From DASQZK01 sp963771005 (GTDB lineage: Bacteria > Bacteroidota > Bacteroidia > Bacteroidales > GCA-2748055): a stretch of DNA of 64,000 nucleotides. Both the position numbers and the translations under genes were made by a program. The stretch covers positions 434,001-498,000 of the forward strand of contig CAVYRO010000003.1 of assembly GCA_963771005.1 (NCBI GenBank), given 5' to 3'. Shown here in pieces: positions 51,978 to 60,860 of the stretch. Within the stretch, counting starts at the first letter, position 1, and the number at the start of each line of letters is the position of its first letter. The notes beneath the pieces are model-generated. The model was given only the letters and a program-made list of their open reading frames with translations. It was not told where the DNA came from and made no database searches.

Positions 51978-52355
51978 ATGCCAACGATTCAACAGTTAGT
52001 AAGAAAAGGCCGTCAGAAGATAGTTGAAAAGAGCAAGGCGCCTGCCCTTGACTCCTGTCCGCAGAGAAGGGGAGTGTGTGTCCGTGTTTATACAACTACG
52101 CCCAAAAAACCGAATTCAGCAATGAGGAAGGTGGCAAGGGTAAGGCTGACCAACGGAAAGGAAGTGAACGCATATATCCCCGGCGAAGGTCATAACCTTC
52201 AGGAGCACTCCATTGTGCTGATCCGGGGCGGCAGGGTAAAGGACCTTCCGGGTGTCCGTTATCACCTGATCCGCGGTGCCCTTGATGCATCGGGCGTTGA
52301 AGGAAGAACCCAGAGGCGTTCAAAATACGGTGCGAAGAGACCTAAAAGTAAATAA
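51978..52355 (+). CDS. rpsL: 30S ribosomal protein S12
   Basis: A decoding-centre protein of the small subunit; 125 residues align with E. coli S12 without gaps in the core. TPKKPNSAMRKVARVRLTNG and IRGGRVKDLPGVRYH are present. K43 and K88, whose mutation gives streptomycin resistance, are both the wild-type lysine. It is the first gene of the ribosomal run, directly behind a good promoter, and is 16 bases before rpsG. Confidence 0.98.
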   Translation: MPTIQQLVRKGRQKIVEKSKAPALDSCPQRRGVCVRVYTTTPKKPNSAMRKVARVRLTNGKEVNAYIPGEGHNLQEHSIVLIRGGRVKDLPGVRYHLIRGALDASGVEGRTQRRSKYGAKRPKSK

Positions 52356-52371
52356 GAATAAGTAAGAAGAA

Positions 52372-52851
52372 ATGAGAAAAGCGAAACCGAAGAAAAGAAT
52401 TCTGCTTCCCGATCCGAAATTCGGAGATACGGAAGTTACGAGGTTCGTGAACAACCTGATGCTCGACGGGAAGAAGAGCATATCCTACGGGGTATTTTAC
52501 GGTGCCATGGATATTATTACTGAAAAAATGGGTAGTAAGGAAGGCAAGTCACCTGTTGAGATCTGGAAAATTGCCCAGGATAACATCACTCCGCAGGTCG
52601 AGGTAAAAAGCCGCCGTGTGGGTGGAGCAACCTTCCAGGTCCCCATGGAGATCCGTAACGAGAGAAAAGTATCCATCGGAATGAAGAACCTGATCTTCTT
52701 TGCACGCAAACGTTCCGGCCATTCCATGGCTGACAAGCTTGCAGCAGAGATTATGGCTGCTTATAATAATGAAGGCGGTGCCTATAAGAAAAAAGAAGAC
52801 ACTCACCGCATGGCCGAAGCCAATAAAGCTTTCGCACATTTCAGGTTCTAA
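52372..52851 (+). CDS. rpsG: 30S ribosomal protein S7
   Basis: Primary 16S rRNA-binding protein that nucleates assembly of the 30S head. The 159 residues contain the S7 blocks VTRFVNNLMLDGKKSISYGV, VEVKSRRVGGATFQVPMEI and the C-terminal KKKEDTHRMAEANKAFAHFR. Length is normal. It lies between rpsL and fusA as in the classical str operon; 54 bases separate it from fusA. Confidence 0.98.
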   Translation: MRKAKPKKRILLPDPKFGDTEVTRFVNNLMLDGKKSISYGVFYGAMDIITEKMGSKEGKSPVEIWKIAQDNITPQVEVKSRRVGGATFQVPMEIRNERKVSIGMKNLIFFARKRSGHSMADKLAAEIMAAYNNEGGAYKKKEDTHRMAEANKAFAHFRF

Positions 52852-52905
52852 GCAGAGCGATTAAACAGTAAAGAAGAAGAATATAGAGAGGAAGAAGAAG
52901 TACAG

Positions 52906-55011
52906 ATGAATAAGGATCTGAAATACACGAGGAATATCGGGATCATGGCCCATATTGATGCGGGAAAAACCACCACCACGGAACGCATTTTGTTCTACAC
53001 AGGGATTACCCACAGGATAGGAGAAGTACATGAGGGTGCCGCGACCATGGACTGGATGGTGCAGGAACAGGAACGGGGAATCACAATCACTTCTGCTGCT
53101 ACAACGGCATTCTGGGACTATAACGATAACAAATACAAAATCAATATCATCGACACACCGGGTCATGTTGATTTCACCGTTGAAGTGGAGCGTTCACTAC
53201 GCGTACTTGACGGTGTCATCGCTGTTTTCTGCGGTGTGGGAGGTGTTGAACCGCAGTCTGAAACCGTTTGGAGGCAGGCTGACAAATATAACGTACCCCG
53301 CCTCGCTTTCATTAATAAGCTCGACAGGGTAGGTTCCGATTTTTTCTCTGTCGTACAGGAAATGAAGGACAAACTGGGCGCCAATGCCATTCCCATGCAG
53401 ATCCCCATTGGCGACGAGGACAACTTCAGGGGCGTGATCGACCTCATTGAACGGAAAGCCGTGATCTGGCATGAGGATGAAACCCTCGGTATGAAATATA
53501 CCAAGGAAGAAGTTCCTGAAGATATGGTGGAACTCACGGAAGAATGGCGCGAAAAACTCGTTGAGGCTGTTGCCGTTTCCGACGACACCCTTCTCGAAAG
53601 ATTCCTTGAAGACAGGACCGCCATTACCGTTGAAGAATTCATGCAGGCAACACGGCTGGCTACCATCCGTCGTCAGATCGTTCCTGTTTTCTGTGGCTCC
53701 GCATTTAAAAATAAAGGTATACAGCGTTTGCTCGACGGCATCGTCGCTCTCCTTCCGAGTCCGCTCGACGTTGAAGCCGTCACAGGCATCAATCCCGATA
53801 ACGATAAGGAAGAGACCAGGGAAGCCGATTCTGACGCTCCCCTGGCAGCCCTCGCATTCAAAATTGCAACCGACCCCTTCGTCGGAAGGCTCGCCTACCT
53901 CAGGATATACTCCGGCACCCTCAAGGAAGGCACCATGGTGCTCAATACCCGTACAGGAAAGAAAGACCGCGTAAACCGGCTCTACCAGATGCACGCCAAT
54001 AAGCAGAATCCGCGCCAGGAAGTGGAGGCCGGTGATATTTGTGCGGCAGTCGGTTTTAAGGATCTTCGCACGGGTGACACACTCTGCGCGATCAATAAAC
54101 CAATCGTGCTGGAAAGTATGACATTCCCCGAGCCGGTTATCAACGTAGCCATTGAGCCCAAGACCCAGCTTGATATGGACAAGCTTTCGATGGCACTTCA
54201 TAAACTTATGGAAGAGGATCCCACATTCCAGGTGAAGACCGACCCCGATAGCGGCCAGACCATCATTTCCGGTATGGGCGAACTGCACCTGGAGATACTC
54301 GTCGACAGGCTCAGAAGGGAATTCAAGGTGGAATGCTCCCAGGGACGTCCGCAGGTCAATTACAAGGAAGCCATCACTTCCGAGATCGAATTCCGCGAAG
54401 TCTTCAAGAAACAATCCGGCGGCCGCGGTAAATTTGCCGATATTACCGTACGTATCTCTCCTGCCGACGAGGGCGTCACAGGACTTCAGTTCATCAGTCA
54501 GATCAAGGGCGGAAACGTCCCGAAAGAATATATTCCTTCCGTTGAGAAAGGATTCCGTGAATCGATGAGTAACGGCCCCCTGGCCGGTTTCCCGGTCGAC
54601 AGCCTGAAGGTTGTCCTCCTGGATGGTTCATTCCACCCCGTCGATTCCGATTCACTGTCATTTGAGATTGCTGCTAAAAATGCATTCAGAAAAGCCGCAG
54701 CCAAGGCCAGGCCGGTCCTGCTCGAACCCATTATGTCCGCCGAGGTCAATACACCCGAGGAATACATGGGTGATGTGATCTCCGATTTCAATAAGCGACG
54801 CGGTCAGGTTGAGGGCATGGAGTCGAAAGCCGGCGCCAGGGTGATTAAAGCGAAGGTTCCGCTGGCGGAGCAGTTCGGTTATGTAACTGTACTGAGAACT
54901 CTTACATCGGGCCGGGCAACGGCCACCATGGAATTCTCGCATTTCGAGGAAGTGGAAGGCAATCTGTCGAAACAGATATTAGAAAAGGTAAGTGGTAAAA
55001 CATTTGCATAA
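52906..55011 (+). CDS. fusA: Elongation factor G
   Basis: The GTPase that moves tRNAs and mRNA during translocation and, with RRF, helps recycle ribosomes. The 701-residue protein has every consensus motif: AHIDAGKTT (G1), RGITI (57-61), DTPGH (83-87) with the catalytic histidine, and NKLD, followed by domains II-V (IISGMGELHLEILVDRLRRE in domain III). It contrasts with the histidine-less paralogue at 49168. tuf does not follow; instead rpsJ comes after 13 bases, the usual Bacteroidetes order. Confidence 0.98.
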   Translation: MNKDLKYTRNIGIMAHIDAGKTTTTERILFYTGITHRIGEVHEGAATMDWMVQEQERGITITSAATTAFWDYNDNKYKINIIDTPGHVDFTVEVERSLRVLDGVIAVFCGVGGVEPQSETVWRQADKYNVPRLAFINKLDRVGSDFFSVVQEMKDKLGANAIPMQIPIGDEDNFRGVIDLIERKAVIWHEDETLGMKYTKEEVPEDMVELTEEWREKLVEAVAVSDDTLLERFLEDRTAITVEEFMQATRLATIRRQIVPVFCGSAFKNKGIQRLLDGIVALLPSPLDVEAVTGINPDNDKEETREADSDAPLAALAFKIATDPFVGRLAYLRIYSGTLKEGTMVLNTRTGKKDRVNRLYQMHANKQNPRQEVEAGDICAAVGFKDLRTGDTLCAINKPIVLESMTFPEPVINVAIEPKTQLDMDKLSMALHKLMEEDPTFQVKTDPDSGQTIISGMGELHLEILVDRLRREFKVECSQGRPQVNYKEAITSEIEFREVFKKQSGGRGKFADITVRISPADEGVTGLQFISQIKGGNVPKEYIPSVEKGFRESMSNGPLAGFPVDSLKVVLLDGSFHPVDSDSLSFEIAAKNAFRKAAAKARPVLLEPIMSAEVNTPEEYMGDVISDFNKRRGQVEGMESKAGARVIKAKVPLAEQFGYVTVLRTLTSGRATATMEFSHFEEVEGNLSKQILEKVSGKTFA

Positions 55012-55024
55012 CAGTTAAAATAGA

Positions 55025-55330
55025 ATGAGCCAGAAGATCAGAATTAAACTTAAGTCGTACGACCACAATCTGGTGGATAAATCTGCCGAGAAGATCGTAA
55101 AAACGGTAAAATCAACCGGTGCGGTTGTGAGCGGGCCTATTCCCCTGCCCACACATACAAGGGTTTATACGGTATTGCGGTCGACGTTTGTAAACAAGAA
55201 ATCAAGGGAACAATTCCAGCTTTCTTCATTCAAACGTCTACTCGACATTTACAGTTCGACCCCCAAGACCATCGATGCATTGATGAAGCTTGAACTCCCC
55301 AGCGGTGTTGAGGTAGAGATTAAAGTATAA
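55025..55330 (+). CDS. rpsJ: 30S ribosomal protein S10
   Basis: A small-subunit head protein that also serves as NusE in antitermination. The 101 residues include IRIKLKSYDHNLVDKSAEKI and GPIPLPTHTRVYTVLRSTFV, the S10 signature region. It is the first gene of the S10 cluster, here continuous with fusA (13-base gap), so no separate promoter is obvious. Confidence 0.98.
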   Translation: MSQKIRIKLKSYDHNLVDKSAEKIVKTVKSTGAVVSGPIPLPTHTRVYTVLRSTFVNKKSREQFQLSSFKRLLDIYSSTPKTIDALMKLELPSGVEVEIKV

Positions 55331-55352
55331 TATTTCGTAAAAGCTAAATAAA

Positions 55353-55970
55353 ATGCCAGGATTAATTGGTAAAAAAGTCGGTATGACCTCCATCTTCGAC
55401 GAGGATGGTAAAAATGTTCCCTGTACAGTAATTCAGGCCGGTCCCTGCGTGGTAACCCAGGTAAAAACTGTCGATAGTGACGGCTACGCCGCTATTCAAC
55501 TCTCCTTTGATGAGAAGAAGGAAAAAAGTACGACGAAAGCTATGCTGGGCCATTTCAAAAAAGCAAATACCACTGCCCGGAAAAAGGTCGTCGAACTGAA
55601 AGGCTTCGTTAAGGACTGGAAAGCCGGTGACGTGATAACCGTCGACTATTTCCGGGATGATATATGGCTCGACGTTGTAGGCGTAAGTAAGGGAAAAGGC
55701 TTTCAGGGCGTTGTTGGAAGACATGGTTTCCGCGGTGTAGGCGACTCTACCCATGGTCAGCACAACAGGCTCAGGGCACCGGGTTCCCTCGGCGCTTCTT
55801 CCTACCCTTCGAGAGTGTTCAAGGGAATGAGAATGGCCGGACAACAAGGTTCCGCCAGAGTGAAAGTCCTGAACCTGAAAGTAGTGAAAATCATACCTGA
55901 AAGTAACCTCCTGTTATTGAAAGGTTCCGTTCCAGGTTCGAATGGTTCATATTTAATTATTGAGAAATAA
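55353..55970 (+). CDS. rplC: 50S ribosomal protein L3
   Basis: An early-assembly 23S rRNA-binding protein near the peptidyl transferase centre. The 205 residues begin MPGLIGKKVGMTSIFDEDGK and contain KGKGFQGVVGRHGFRGVGDS, followed by THGQHNRLRAPGSLG, the L3 extension that reaches the active site. Its TAA overlaps the rplD ATG by one base (TAATG), so translation of the two is coupled. Confidence 0.98.
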   Translation: MPGLIGKKVGMTSIFDEDGKNVPCTVIQAGPCVVTQVKTVDSDGYAAIQLSFDEKKEKSTTKAMLGHFKKANTTARKKVVELKGFVKDWKAGDVITVDYFRDDIWLDVVGVSKGKGFQGVVGRHGFRGVGDSTHGQHNRLRAPGSLGASSYPSRVFKGMRMAGQQGSARVKVLNLKVVKIIPESNLLLLKGSVPGSNGSYLIIEK

Positions 55971-56602
55971 TGGAATTAGCTGTATTAAGCATAGACGGTA
56001 AGGAAACCGGCAAAAAGGTTAAACTTGAAGATACGATCTTCGGAATAGCTCCCAACGATCATGCGATCTATCTCGATGTGAAACAGTACCTCGCCAACAA
56101 AAGGCAGGGCACCCATAAGGCAAAGGAGAGAGGCGAAGTTGCCGGGAGCACGAGGAAGATCAAGAAGCAGAAAGGTACCGGCACCGCCCGCTTCGGGGAT
56201 ATAAAAAATCCGCTCTTCCGTGGAGGCGGACGCGTTTTCGGTCCCACCCCGAGAAACTATTCTTTTAAACTGAACAAGAAGGTCAAACAACTGGCAAGGC
56301 TTTCCGCTCTCTCCTATAAGGCAAAAAATAATGAGGTCATTGTAGTCGAAGATTTCAGCCTCGATGCACCCAAAACAAAAGAATTTGTTGCCATTCAGAA
56401 AAATCTGAACCTTGGAGATAAAAAGTCACTATTCGTTTTAAAAGATAGAAATAATAATTTATATTTGTCGTCTCGAAATTTGCAGAACTCCAGGGTTATA
56501 ACTATCTCCGAATTAAATACTTATGAGATAATGAAGGCAACAACTCTATTGTTTGTTGAGAGTTCGCTTGATGTTCTGCAATCGACAACTTCAAACAATT
56601 AA
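55970..56602 (+). CDS. rplD: 50S ribosomal protein L4
   Basis: A 23S rRNA-binding protein lining the exit tunnel; in enterobacteria it also represses its own operon. The 210 residues contain the tunnel loop KQKGTGTARFGDIKNPLFRG followed by GGRVFGPTPRNY. The macrolide-relevant loop looks ordinary. The start overlaps the rplC stop by one base and rplW follows after 12 bases. Confidence 0.98.
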   Translation: MELAVLSIDGKETGKKVKLEDTIFGIAPNDHAIYLDVKQYLANKRQGTHKAKERGEVAGSTRKIKKQKGTGTARFGDIKNPLFRGGGRVFGPTPRNYSFKLNKKVKQLARLSALSYKAKNNEVIVVEDFSLDAPKTKEFVAIQKNLNLGDKKSLFVLKDRNNNLYLSSRNLQNSRVITISELNTYEIMKATTLLFVESSLDVLQSTTSNN

Positions 56603-56614
56603 GCATAGCAGGCC

Positions 56615-56905
56615 ATGGATATTTTAATAAAGCCTATCGTGACTGAAAAATTCACCGGCATGAGTGAAAAAAGCAACCGTTATGGCTTCCTGGTTGACAG
56701 GAAAGCCAACAAGCTCCAGATCAAAAAGGCGGTTGAGGATATGTACAGCGTAACAGTGAAATCGGTCAATACCATGATCGCCCGCGGCAAAATGAAAAGC
56801 CGTTTTACCCGGGGCGGTGCGATAAAGGGGAAAACAGCCGCAACGAAAAGAGCCGTGATCACACTGGCAGCGGGTGAAACTATTGATTTCTATAGCAACA
56901 TTTAA
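56615..56905 (+). CDS. rplW: 50S ribosomal protein L23
   Basis: Sits at the tunnel exit and is the docking site for trigger factor and SRP. The 96 residues begin with the typical MDILIKPIVTEKFTGMSEKS and contain NKLQIKKAVEDMYSVTVKSV and NTMIARGK. Length is normal. Five bases separate it from rplB. Confidence 0.97.
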   Translation: MDILIKPIVTEKFTGMSEKSNRYGFLVDRKANKLQIKKAVEDMYSVTVKSVNTMIARGKMKSRFTRGGAIKGKTAATKRAVITLAAGETIDFYSNI

Positions 56906-56910
56906 ATAAG

Positions 56911-57738
56911 ATGGCAGTACGAAAATTAAAACCTGTTACACCAGGTCAGAGATTCAAAATAATATCCAGCTTTGATGACATCACCACCTCGGTGCCTGAG
57001 AAGTCCCTTCTTGCCCCCATTTCCAAAAGCGGCGGAAGGAACAACACAGGCAAAATGACAATGAGGTATACGGGTGGCGGTCACAAGAGAAAGTACAGGA
57101 TCATCGATTTTAAAAGGAATAAGGACGGGATCCCTGCAGTGGTAAAAACCATTGAGTATGATCCCAACCGTTCTGCAAGGATCGCCCTCGTCGTTTATGC
57201 CGACGGCGAAAAAAGATACATCCTGGCACCTAATGGATTAAAGGTCGGACAGACCATCGAATCCGGCGCCGAAGTGGCTCCCGATCTCGGAAATACGCTT
57301 CCCCTCGGAAAGATCCCGCTGGGTTCGATCGTTCACAATGTTGAGCAGAAACCCGGAAAAGGCGGATCGATTGCCAGGAGTGCAGGATCTTCCGTTCAGC
57401 TTACTTCGAGAGACGGTAAATATGCCATTCTGAAAATGCCCTCCGGTGAAATGAGAATGATCCTGACAACCTGCCGCGCCACCATTGGTTCGGTATCCAA
57501 TGCCGATCACGGCCTCATTAAGTCGGGAAAAGCCGGCAGGTCGAGATGGCTCGGCATAAGACCCAGGGTCAGAGGTGTCGCCATGAACCCGGTAGATCAC
57601 CCGATGGGTGGTGGTGAAGGACGTGCTTCCGGTGGCCATCCCAGGTCCAGGACAGGTATGATCGCCAAAGGGTATATAACCCGCAAGAAAAAGAATGCTT
57701 CCAATAAGTTTATTGTTGAACGTAGAAAGAAAAAATAA
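56911..57738 (+). CDS. rplB: 50S ribosomal protein L2
   Basis: A large conserved 23S rRNA-binding protein needed for subunit association and peptidyl transfer. The 275 residues contain GRNNTGKMTMRYTGGGHKRK near the start and, near the C-terminus, GVAMNPVDHPMGGGEGRASG followed by HP, which holds the functionally important histidine. It is full length and lies seven bases before rpsS. Confidence 0.98.
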   Translation: MAVRKLKPVTPGQRFKIISSFDDITTSVPEKSLLAPISKSGGRNNTGKMTMRYTGGGHKRKYRIIDFKRNKDGIPAVVKTIEYDPNRSARIALVVYADGEKRYILAPNGLKVGQTIESGAEVAPDLGNTLPLGKIPLGSIVHNVEQKPGKGGSIARSAGSSVQLTSRDGKYAILKMPSGEMRMILTTCRATIGSVSNADHGLIKSGKAGRSRWLGIRPRVRGVAMNPVDHPMGGGEGRASGGHPRSRTGMIAKGYITRKKKNASNKFIVERRKKK

Positions 57739-57745
57739 GTAAAAT

Positions 57746-58012
57746 ATGAGCCGTTCGCTTAAAAAAGGTCCCTTTATCGATTTCAAACTGGAGAAGCGGG
57801 TACTTGATATGACCCAGACCGGGAAAAAGCAGGTGATCAAAACCTGGTCGAGAAGATCGGTGATCTCTCCGGATTTCGTCGGACAGACCATCGCTGTTCA
57901 CAACGGGAATAAATTCATCCCGGTTTACATCACTGAAAATATGGTTGGTCATAAACTCGGCGAATTTGCCCCGACCCGTATTTTCAGGGGACATGGTGGC
58001 AAACAGAAATAA
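57746..58012 (+). CDS. rpsS: 30S ribosomal protein S19
   Basis: A 30S head protein that forms a complex with S13 and binds 16S rRNA. The 88 residues begin MSRSLKKGPFID and contain KTWSRRSVISPDFVGQTIAV and the C-terminal KLGEFAPTRIFRGHGG. It is followed by rplV after 24 bases. Confidence 0.98.
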   Translation: MSRSLKKGPFIDFKLEKRVLDMTQTGKKQVIKTWSRRSVISPDFVGQTIAVHNGNKFIPVYITENMVGHKLGEFAPTRIFRGHGGKQK

Positions 58013-58036
58013 TATTATCCTGAAAATAACAGAACA

Positions 58037-58462
58037 ATGGGTGCTAGAAAAAGAAACAGAGCCGAACAGAGAAAAGAGGAGCAGAGTAACATTTCGTATG
58101 CTGTGCTGAAAAACTGTCCCACTTCTCCGCGAAAAATGCGGCTCGTTACTGATCTGATCCGCGGCATGGAGGTTAACCGTGCACTTGACGTACTCAAATT
58201 CAGTCAGAAAGAGGCTTCAAAAAAGGTTGAGAAACTCCTTCTTTCAGCCATTTCCAACTGGCAGACCAAGAACGAAGGAGTGAGAATTGAGGACAGTAAT
58301 CTTTATGTGAGCGAGGTATTTGTTGATCAGGGAAGGACATTGAAGAGACTTCGTCCTGCTCCCCAGGGTCGCGCTCACAGGATCAGGAAAAGATCAAATC
58401 ATGTTACCATTATGGTAGACAGCATGGTTAATACAAATGAAATTGAAACAAACAATCAATAG
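58037..58462 (+). CDS. rplV: 50S ribosomal protein L22
   Basis: Binds all domains of 23S rRNA and lines the exit tunnel with a long beta-hairpin. The 141 residues contain NCPTSPRKMRLVTDLIRGME and the hairpin VDQGRTLKRLRPAPQGRAHR followed by IRKRSNHVTIMV. The N-terminus (MGARKRNRAEQRKEEQS) is basic and about 20 residues longer than in E. coli, as is frequent in Bacteroidetes. rpsC begins directly after its stop codon. Confidence 0.97.
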   Translation: MGARKRNRAEQRKEEQSNISYAVLKNCPTSPRKMRLVTDLIRGMEVNRALDVLKFSQKEASKKVEKLLLSAISNWQTKNEGVRIEDSNLYVSEVFVDQGRTLKRLRPAPQGRAHRIRKRSNHVTIMVDSMVNTNEIETNNQ

Positions 58463-59164
58463 ATGGGACAGAAAGTTAATCCGATATCAAATCGTTTAGG
58501 GATCATCAAGGGATGGGATTCTAACTGGTACGGCGGTAAAGATTATTCAGGTAAGCTGATCGAAGACACCAGGATCCGTGAATATCTCAATGCCCGTCTG
58601 GCAAAGGCCAGTATATCCAAGATCGTTATTGAGCGAACCCTCAAGCTTATCACCGTTACGGTGAATACCGCAAGACCAGGGATCATTATCGGTAAGGGAG
58701 GACAGGAAGTCGATAAGCTGAAGGAAGAGCTGAAGAACATCACCAAGAAGGAAGTTCAGATCAACATCTTCGAGGTGAAACGTCCCGAACTTGATGCAAC
58801 CATCGTAGCCAATAATATTGCACGGCAGGTGGAAGGAAAGATCTCTTACCGCAGGGCCATCAAAATGGCCATCGCGTCGACGATGAGGATGGGAGCCGAA
58901 GGTATTAAGGTCCTGATTTCCGGGCGTATCGGAGGAGCTGAAATGGCGAGAAATGAAACGTACAAGGATGGACGTATCCCCCTTCATACCCTCAGGGCCG
59001 ATATCGATTACGCACTCAGTGAAGCCCATACCAAGGTAGGTGTTATCGGGATCAAAGTCTGGATCTGCAATGGTGAGATCTTTGGCAAAAGGGATCTCGC
59101 TCCCAATATCGGCGCTAAAAATGTCAAGCCCAAAGGCGGATTCCGTAAGAAAGGCAGGAAATAA
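58463..59164 (+). CDS. rpsC: 30S ribosomal protein S3
   Basis: Lines the mRNA entry channel with S4 and S5 and has helicase-like activity. The 233 residues begin MGQKVNPISNRLGI and include the KH domain with ARPGIIIGKGGQEVDKLKEE and the C-terminal domain with RMGAEGIKVLISGRIGGAEM. It starts at the base after the rplV stop, and rplP follows after 23 bases. Confidence 0.98.
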   Translation: MGQKVNPISNRLGIIKGWDSNWYGGKDYSGKLIEDTRIREYLNARLAKASISKIVIERTLKLITVTVNTARPGIIIGKGGQEVDKLKEELKNITKKEVQINIFEVKRPELDATIVANNIARQVEGKISYRRAIKMAIASTMRMGAEGIKVLISGRIGGAEMARNETYKDGRIPLHTLRADIDYALSEAHTKVGVIGIKVWICNGEIFGKRDLAPNIGAKNVKPKGGFRKKGRK

Positions 59165-59187
59165 GAAACTGAAATTCAGATATAGCC

Positions 59188-59613
59188 ATGTTACAACCAA
59201 AGAAGACTAAGTTCAGAAGGCAGCAGAAAGGGAAAATGAAAGGCAATGCCCAGAGAGGCAACCAGCTTGCATTCGGTTCTTTCGGTATCAAGGGGCTGGA
59301 AGAGGCCTGGATCACGGGAAGGCAGATCGAAGCTGCCCGCCAGGCTGTGACCCGTTACATGAAGAGGGAAGGCCAGATATGGATCCGGATCTTTCCTGAC
59401 AAACCGATAACCAAGAAGCCTGCTGAAGTGCGTATGGGTAAGGGTAAGGGTGCTCCCGAAGGATTCGTGGCGCCTATCACTCCCGGGAGGATCATCATGG
59501 AAGCTGAAGGCGTTCCTTACGAAGTGGCCAGGGAGGCTCTCCGGCTGGGCGCTCAGAAACTTCCGATCATCACGAAGTTCATTGTAAGACGTGACTATGA
59601 TTTTAACCAATAG
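59188..59613 (+). CDS. rplP: 50S ribosomal protein L16
   Basis: Helps position the A-site tRNA near the peptidyl transferase centre. The 141 residues begin MLQPKKTKFRRQQKGKMKG and contain RQIEAARQAVTRYMKREGQI and MGKGKGAPEGFVAPI. The loop Arg and following residues look normal. A 54-base gap separates it from rpmC. Confidence 0.98.
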   Translation: MLQPKKTKFRRQQKGKMKGNAQRGNQLAFGSFGIKGLEEAWITGRQIEAARQAVTRYMKREGQIWIRIFPDKPITKKPAEVRMGKGKGAPEGFVAPITPGRIIMEAEGVPYEVAREALRLGAQKLPIITKFIVRRDYDFNQ

Positions 59614-59667
59614 TAAGTGTTTTAATAAATGAAGGTTAATCATCCTACTGAAATCAATTATTAAAAG

Positions 59668-59880
59668 ATGAAAAATTCTGAAGTCAAAGAATTATCCGAT
59701 AAGGAACTTCTTGAAAGGATCAACACCGAACGGGAGACGCTGGCACGGATGAGAATGAACCATGCAGTTTCTCCTCTTGATAATCCTATAAAAATCAGGG
59801 ATGCAAAAAAGAATATTGCCCGGCTCCTCACCGAACGTCAAAAAAGGGAGACTGGTAAAAGCGAACAATCCAAAAGCTAA
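59668..59880 (+). CDS. rpmC: 50S ribosomal protein L29
   Basis: A small two-helix protein at the tunnel exit. The 70 residues include ELSDKELLERINTERETLAR and the conserved NPIKIRDAKKNIARLLTERQ. Nine bases separate it from rpsQ. Confidence 0.95.
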   Translation: MKNSEVKELSDKELLERINTERETLARMRMNHAVSPLDNPIKIRDAKKNIARLLTERQKRETGKSEQSKS

Positions 59881-59889
59881 TTTATATAC

Positions 59890-60150
59890 ATGGAGACGTT
59901 AAGAAAATTCAGAAGAGAGCGCGTCGGTGTCGTTGTCAGCAATAAAATGCAAAAATCGATCGTGATCGTTGTGAAAACAAAGGTAAAGCACCCCATCTAC
60001 GGTAAGTTTGTTAATAAGACTTCCAAATTTATGGCTCACGATGATAAAAATGAGTGCAACATTGGCGACACTGTAAGAATAATGGAAACCCGGCCGCTGA
60101 GTAAAAGTAAGAACTGGAGATTAGTAGAAATTATTGAAAGAGCTAAGTAA
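59890..60150 (+). CDS. rpsQ: 30S ribosomal protein S17
   Basis: A primary 16S rRNA-binding OB-fold protein needed for early assembly. The 86 residues contain RVGVVVSNKMQKSIVIVVKT and the C-terminal IGDTVRIMETRPLSKSKNWR. It ends two bases before rplN. Confidence 0.97.
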   Translation: METLRKFRRERVGVVVSNKMQKSIVIVVKTKVKHPIYGKFVNKTSKFMAHDDKNECNIGDTVRIMETRPLSKSKNWRLVEIIERAK

Positions 60151-60152
60151 CC

Positions 60153-60518
60153 ATGATACAGCAAGAAAGCAGACTATTAGTAGCCGATAACAGCGGTGCA
60201 AAGGAGGTTCTTTGTATCCGGGTACTCGGTGGTACCGGAAGACGCTATGCCAGTATTGGTGATAAGATCGTGGTCAGTGTTAAGAGCGCTGTGCCTGCCG
60301 GTGAAATCAAAAAAGGCCAGGTGAGTAAGGCCGTGGTTGTTCGCACTAAAAAAGAAGTTCGGCGTGCCGACGGTTCCTACATCCGGTTCGATGACAATGC
60401 TGTTGTTCTTCTCAATAATATTGACGAAATGCGCGGCACACGTATATTCGGGCCCGTTGCGAGGGAACTGCGCGACAAATACATGAAGATCGTATCACTG
60501 GCACCCGAAGTATTATAA
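60153..60518 (+). CDS. rplN: 50S ribosomal protein L14
   Basis: Binds 23S rRNA at the subunit interface and is the site contacted by RsfS. The 121 residues begin MIQQESRLLVADNSGAKEVL and contain RADGSYIRFDDNAVVLLNN and GTRIFGPVARELRDK. One of the most conserved proteins of the run. rplX follows after 18 bases. Confidence 0.98.
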   Translation: MIQQESRLLVADNSGAKEVLCIRVLGGTGRRYASIGDKIVVSVKSAVPAGEIKKGQVSKAVVVRTKKEVRRADGSYIRFDDNAVVLLNNIDEMRGTRIFGPVARELRDKYMKIVSLAPEVL

Positions 60519-60536
60519 TATATAAAGCAAACCCAG

Positions 60537-60860
60537 ATGCAAAGGAAATTTCATATCAGGAAGGGAGACCAGGTCCACGTCATCGCAGGCGAATACAAAG
60601 GCCAGCAGGGCAAGGTCCTCGATATTTTCAGGGATAAGGAAAGGGCCATCGTGGAAGGTGTGAATATGGTATCAAAGCACACGAAACCCAATTCACGTAA
60701 TCCCCAGGGTGGCATTACCCGGCAGGAAGCTCCCATTCATATATCCAACCTTAACCTTGTAGACCCGTCGAGCGGTAAAGCAACCCGTATCGGAAGAAAA
60801 CTTAACGATAAAAACAAAGTTGTCAGGTATTCTAAAAAATCAGGAGAGGAAATCAAGTAA
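60537..60860 (+). CDS. rplX: 50S ribosomal protein L24
   Basis: An assembly initiator protein at the exit tunnel with a KOW motif. The 107 residues contain HIRKGDQVHVIAGEYKGQQG and GVNMVSKHTKPN followed by GGITRQEAPIHISNL. Its stop overlaps the rplE start by one base. Confidence 0.97.
   Translation: MQRKFHIRKGDQVHVIAGEYKGQQGKVLDIFRDKERAIVEGVNMVSKHTKPNSRNPQGGITRQEAPIHISNLNLVDPSSGKATRIGRKLNDKNKVVRYSKKSGEEIK

Noticed and set aside
53197..54414. A 405-codon minus-strand frame inside fusA
   Set aside because: It is antisense to a fully conserved EF-G gene and reflects codon bias of that gene.
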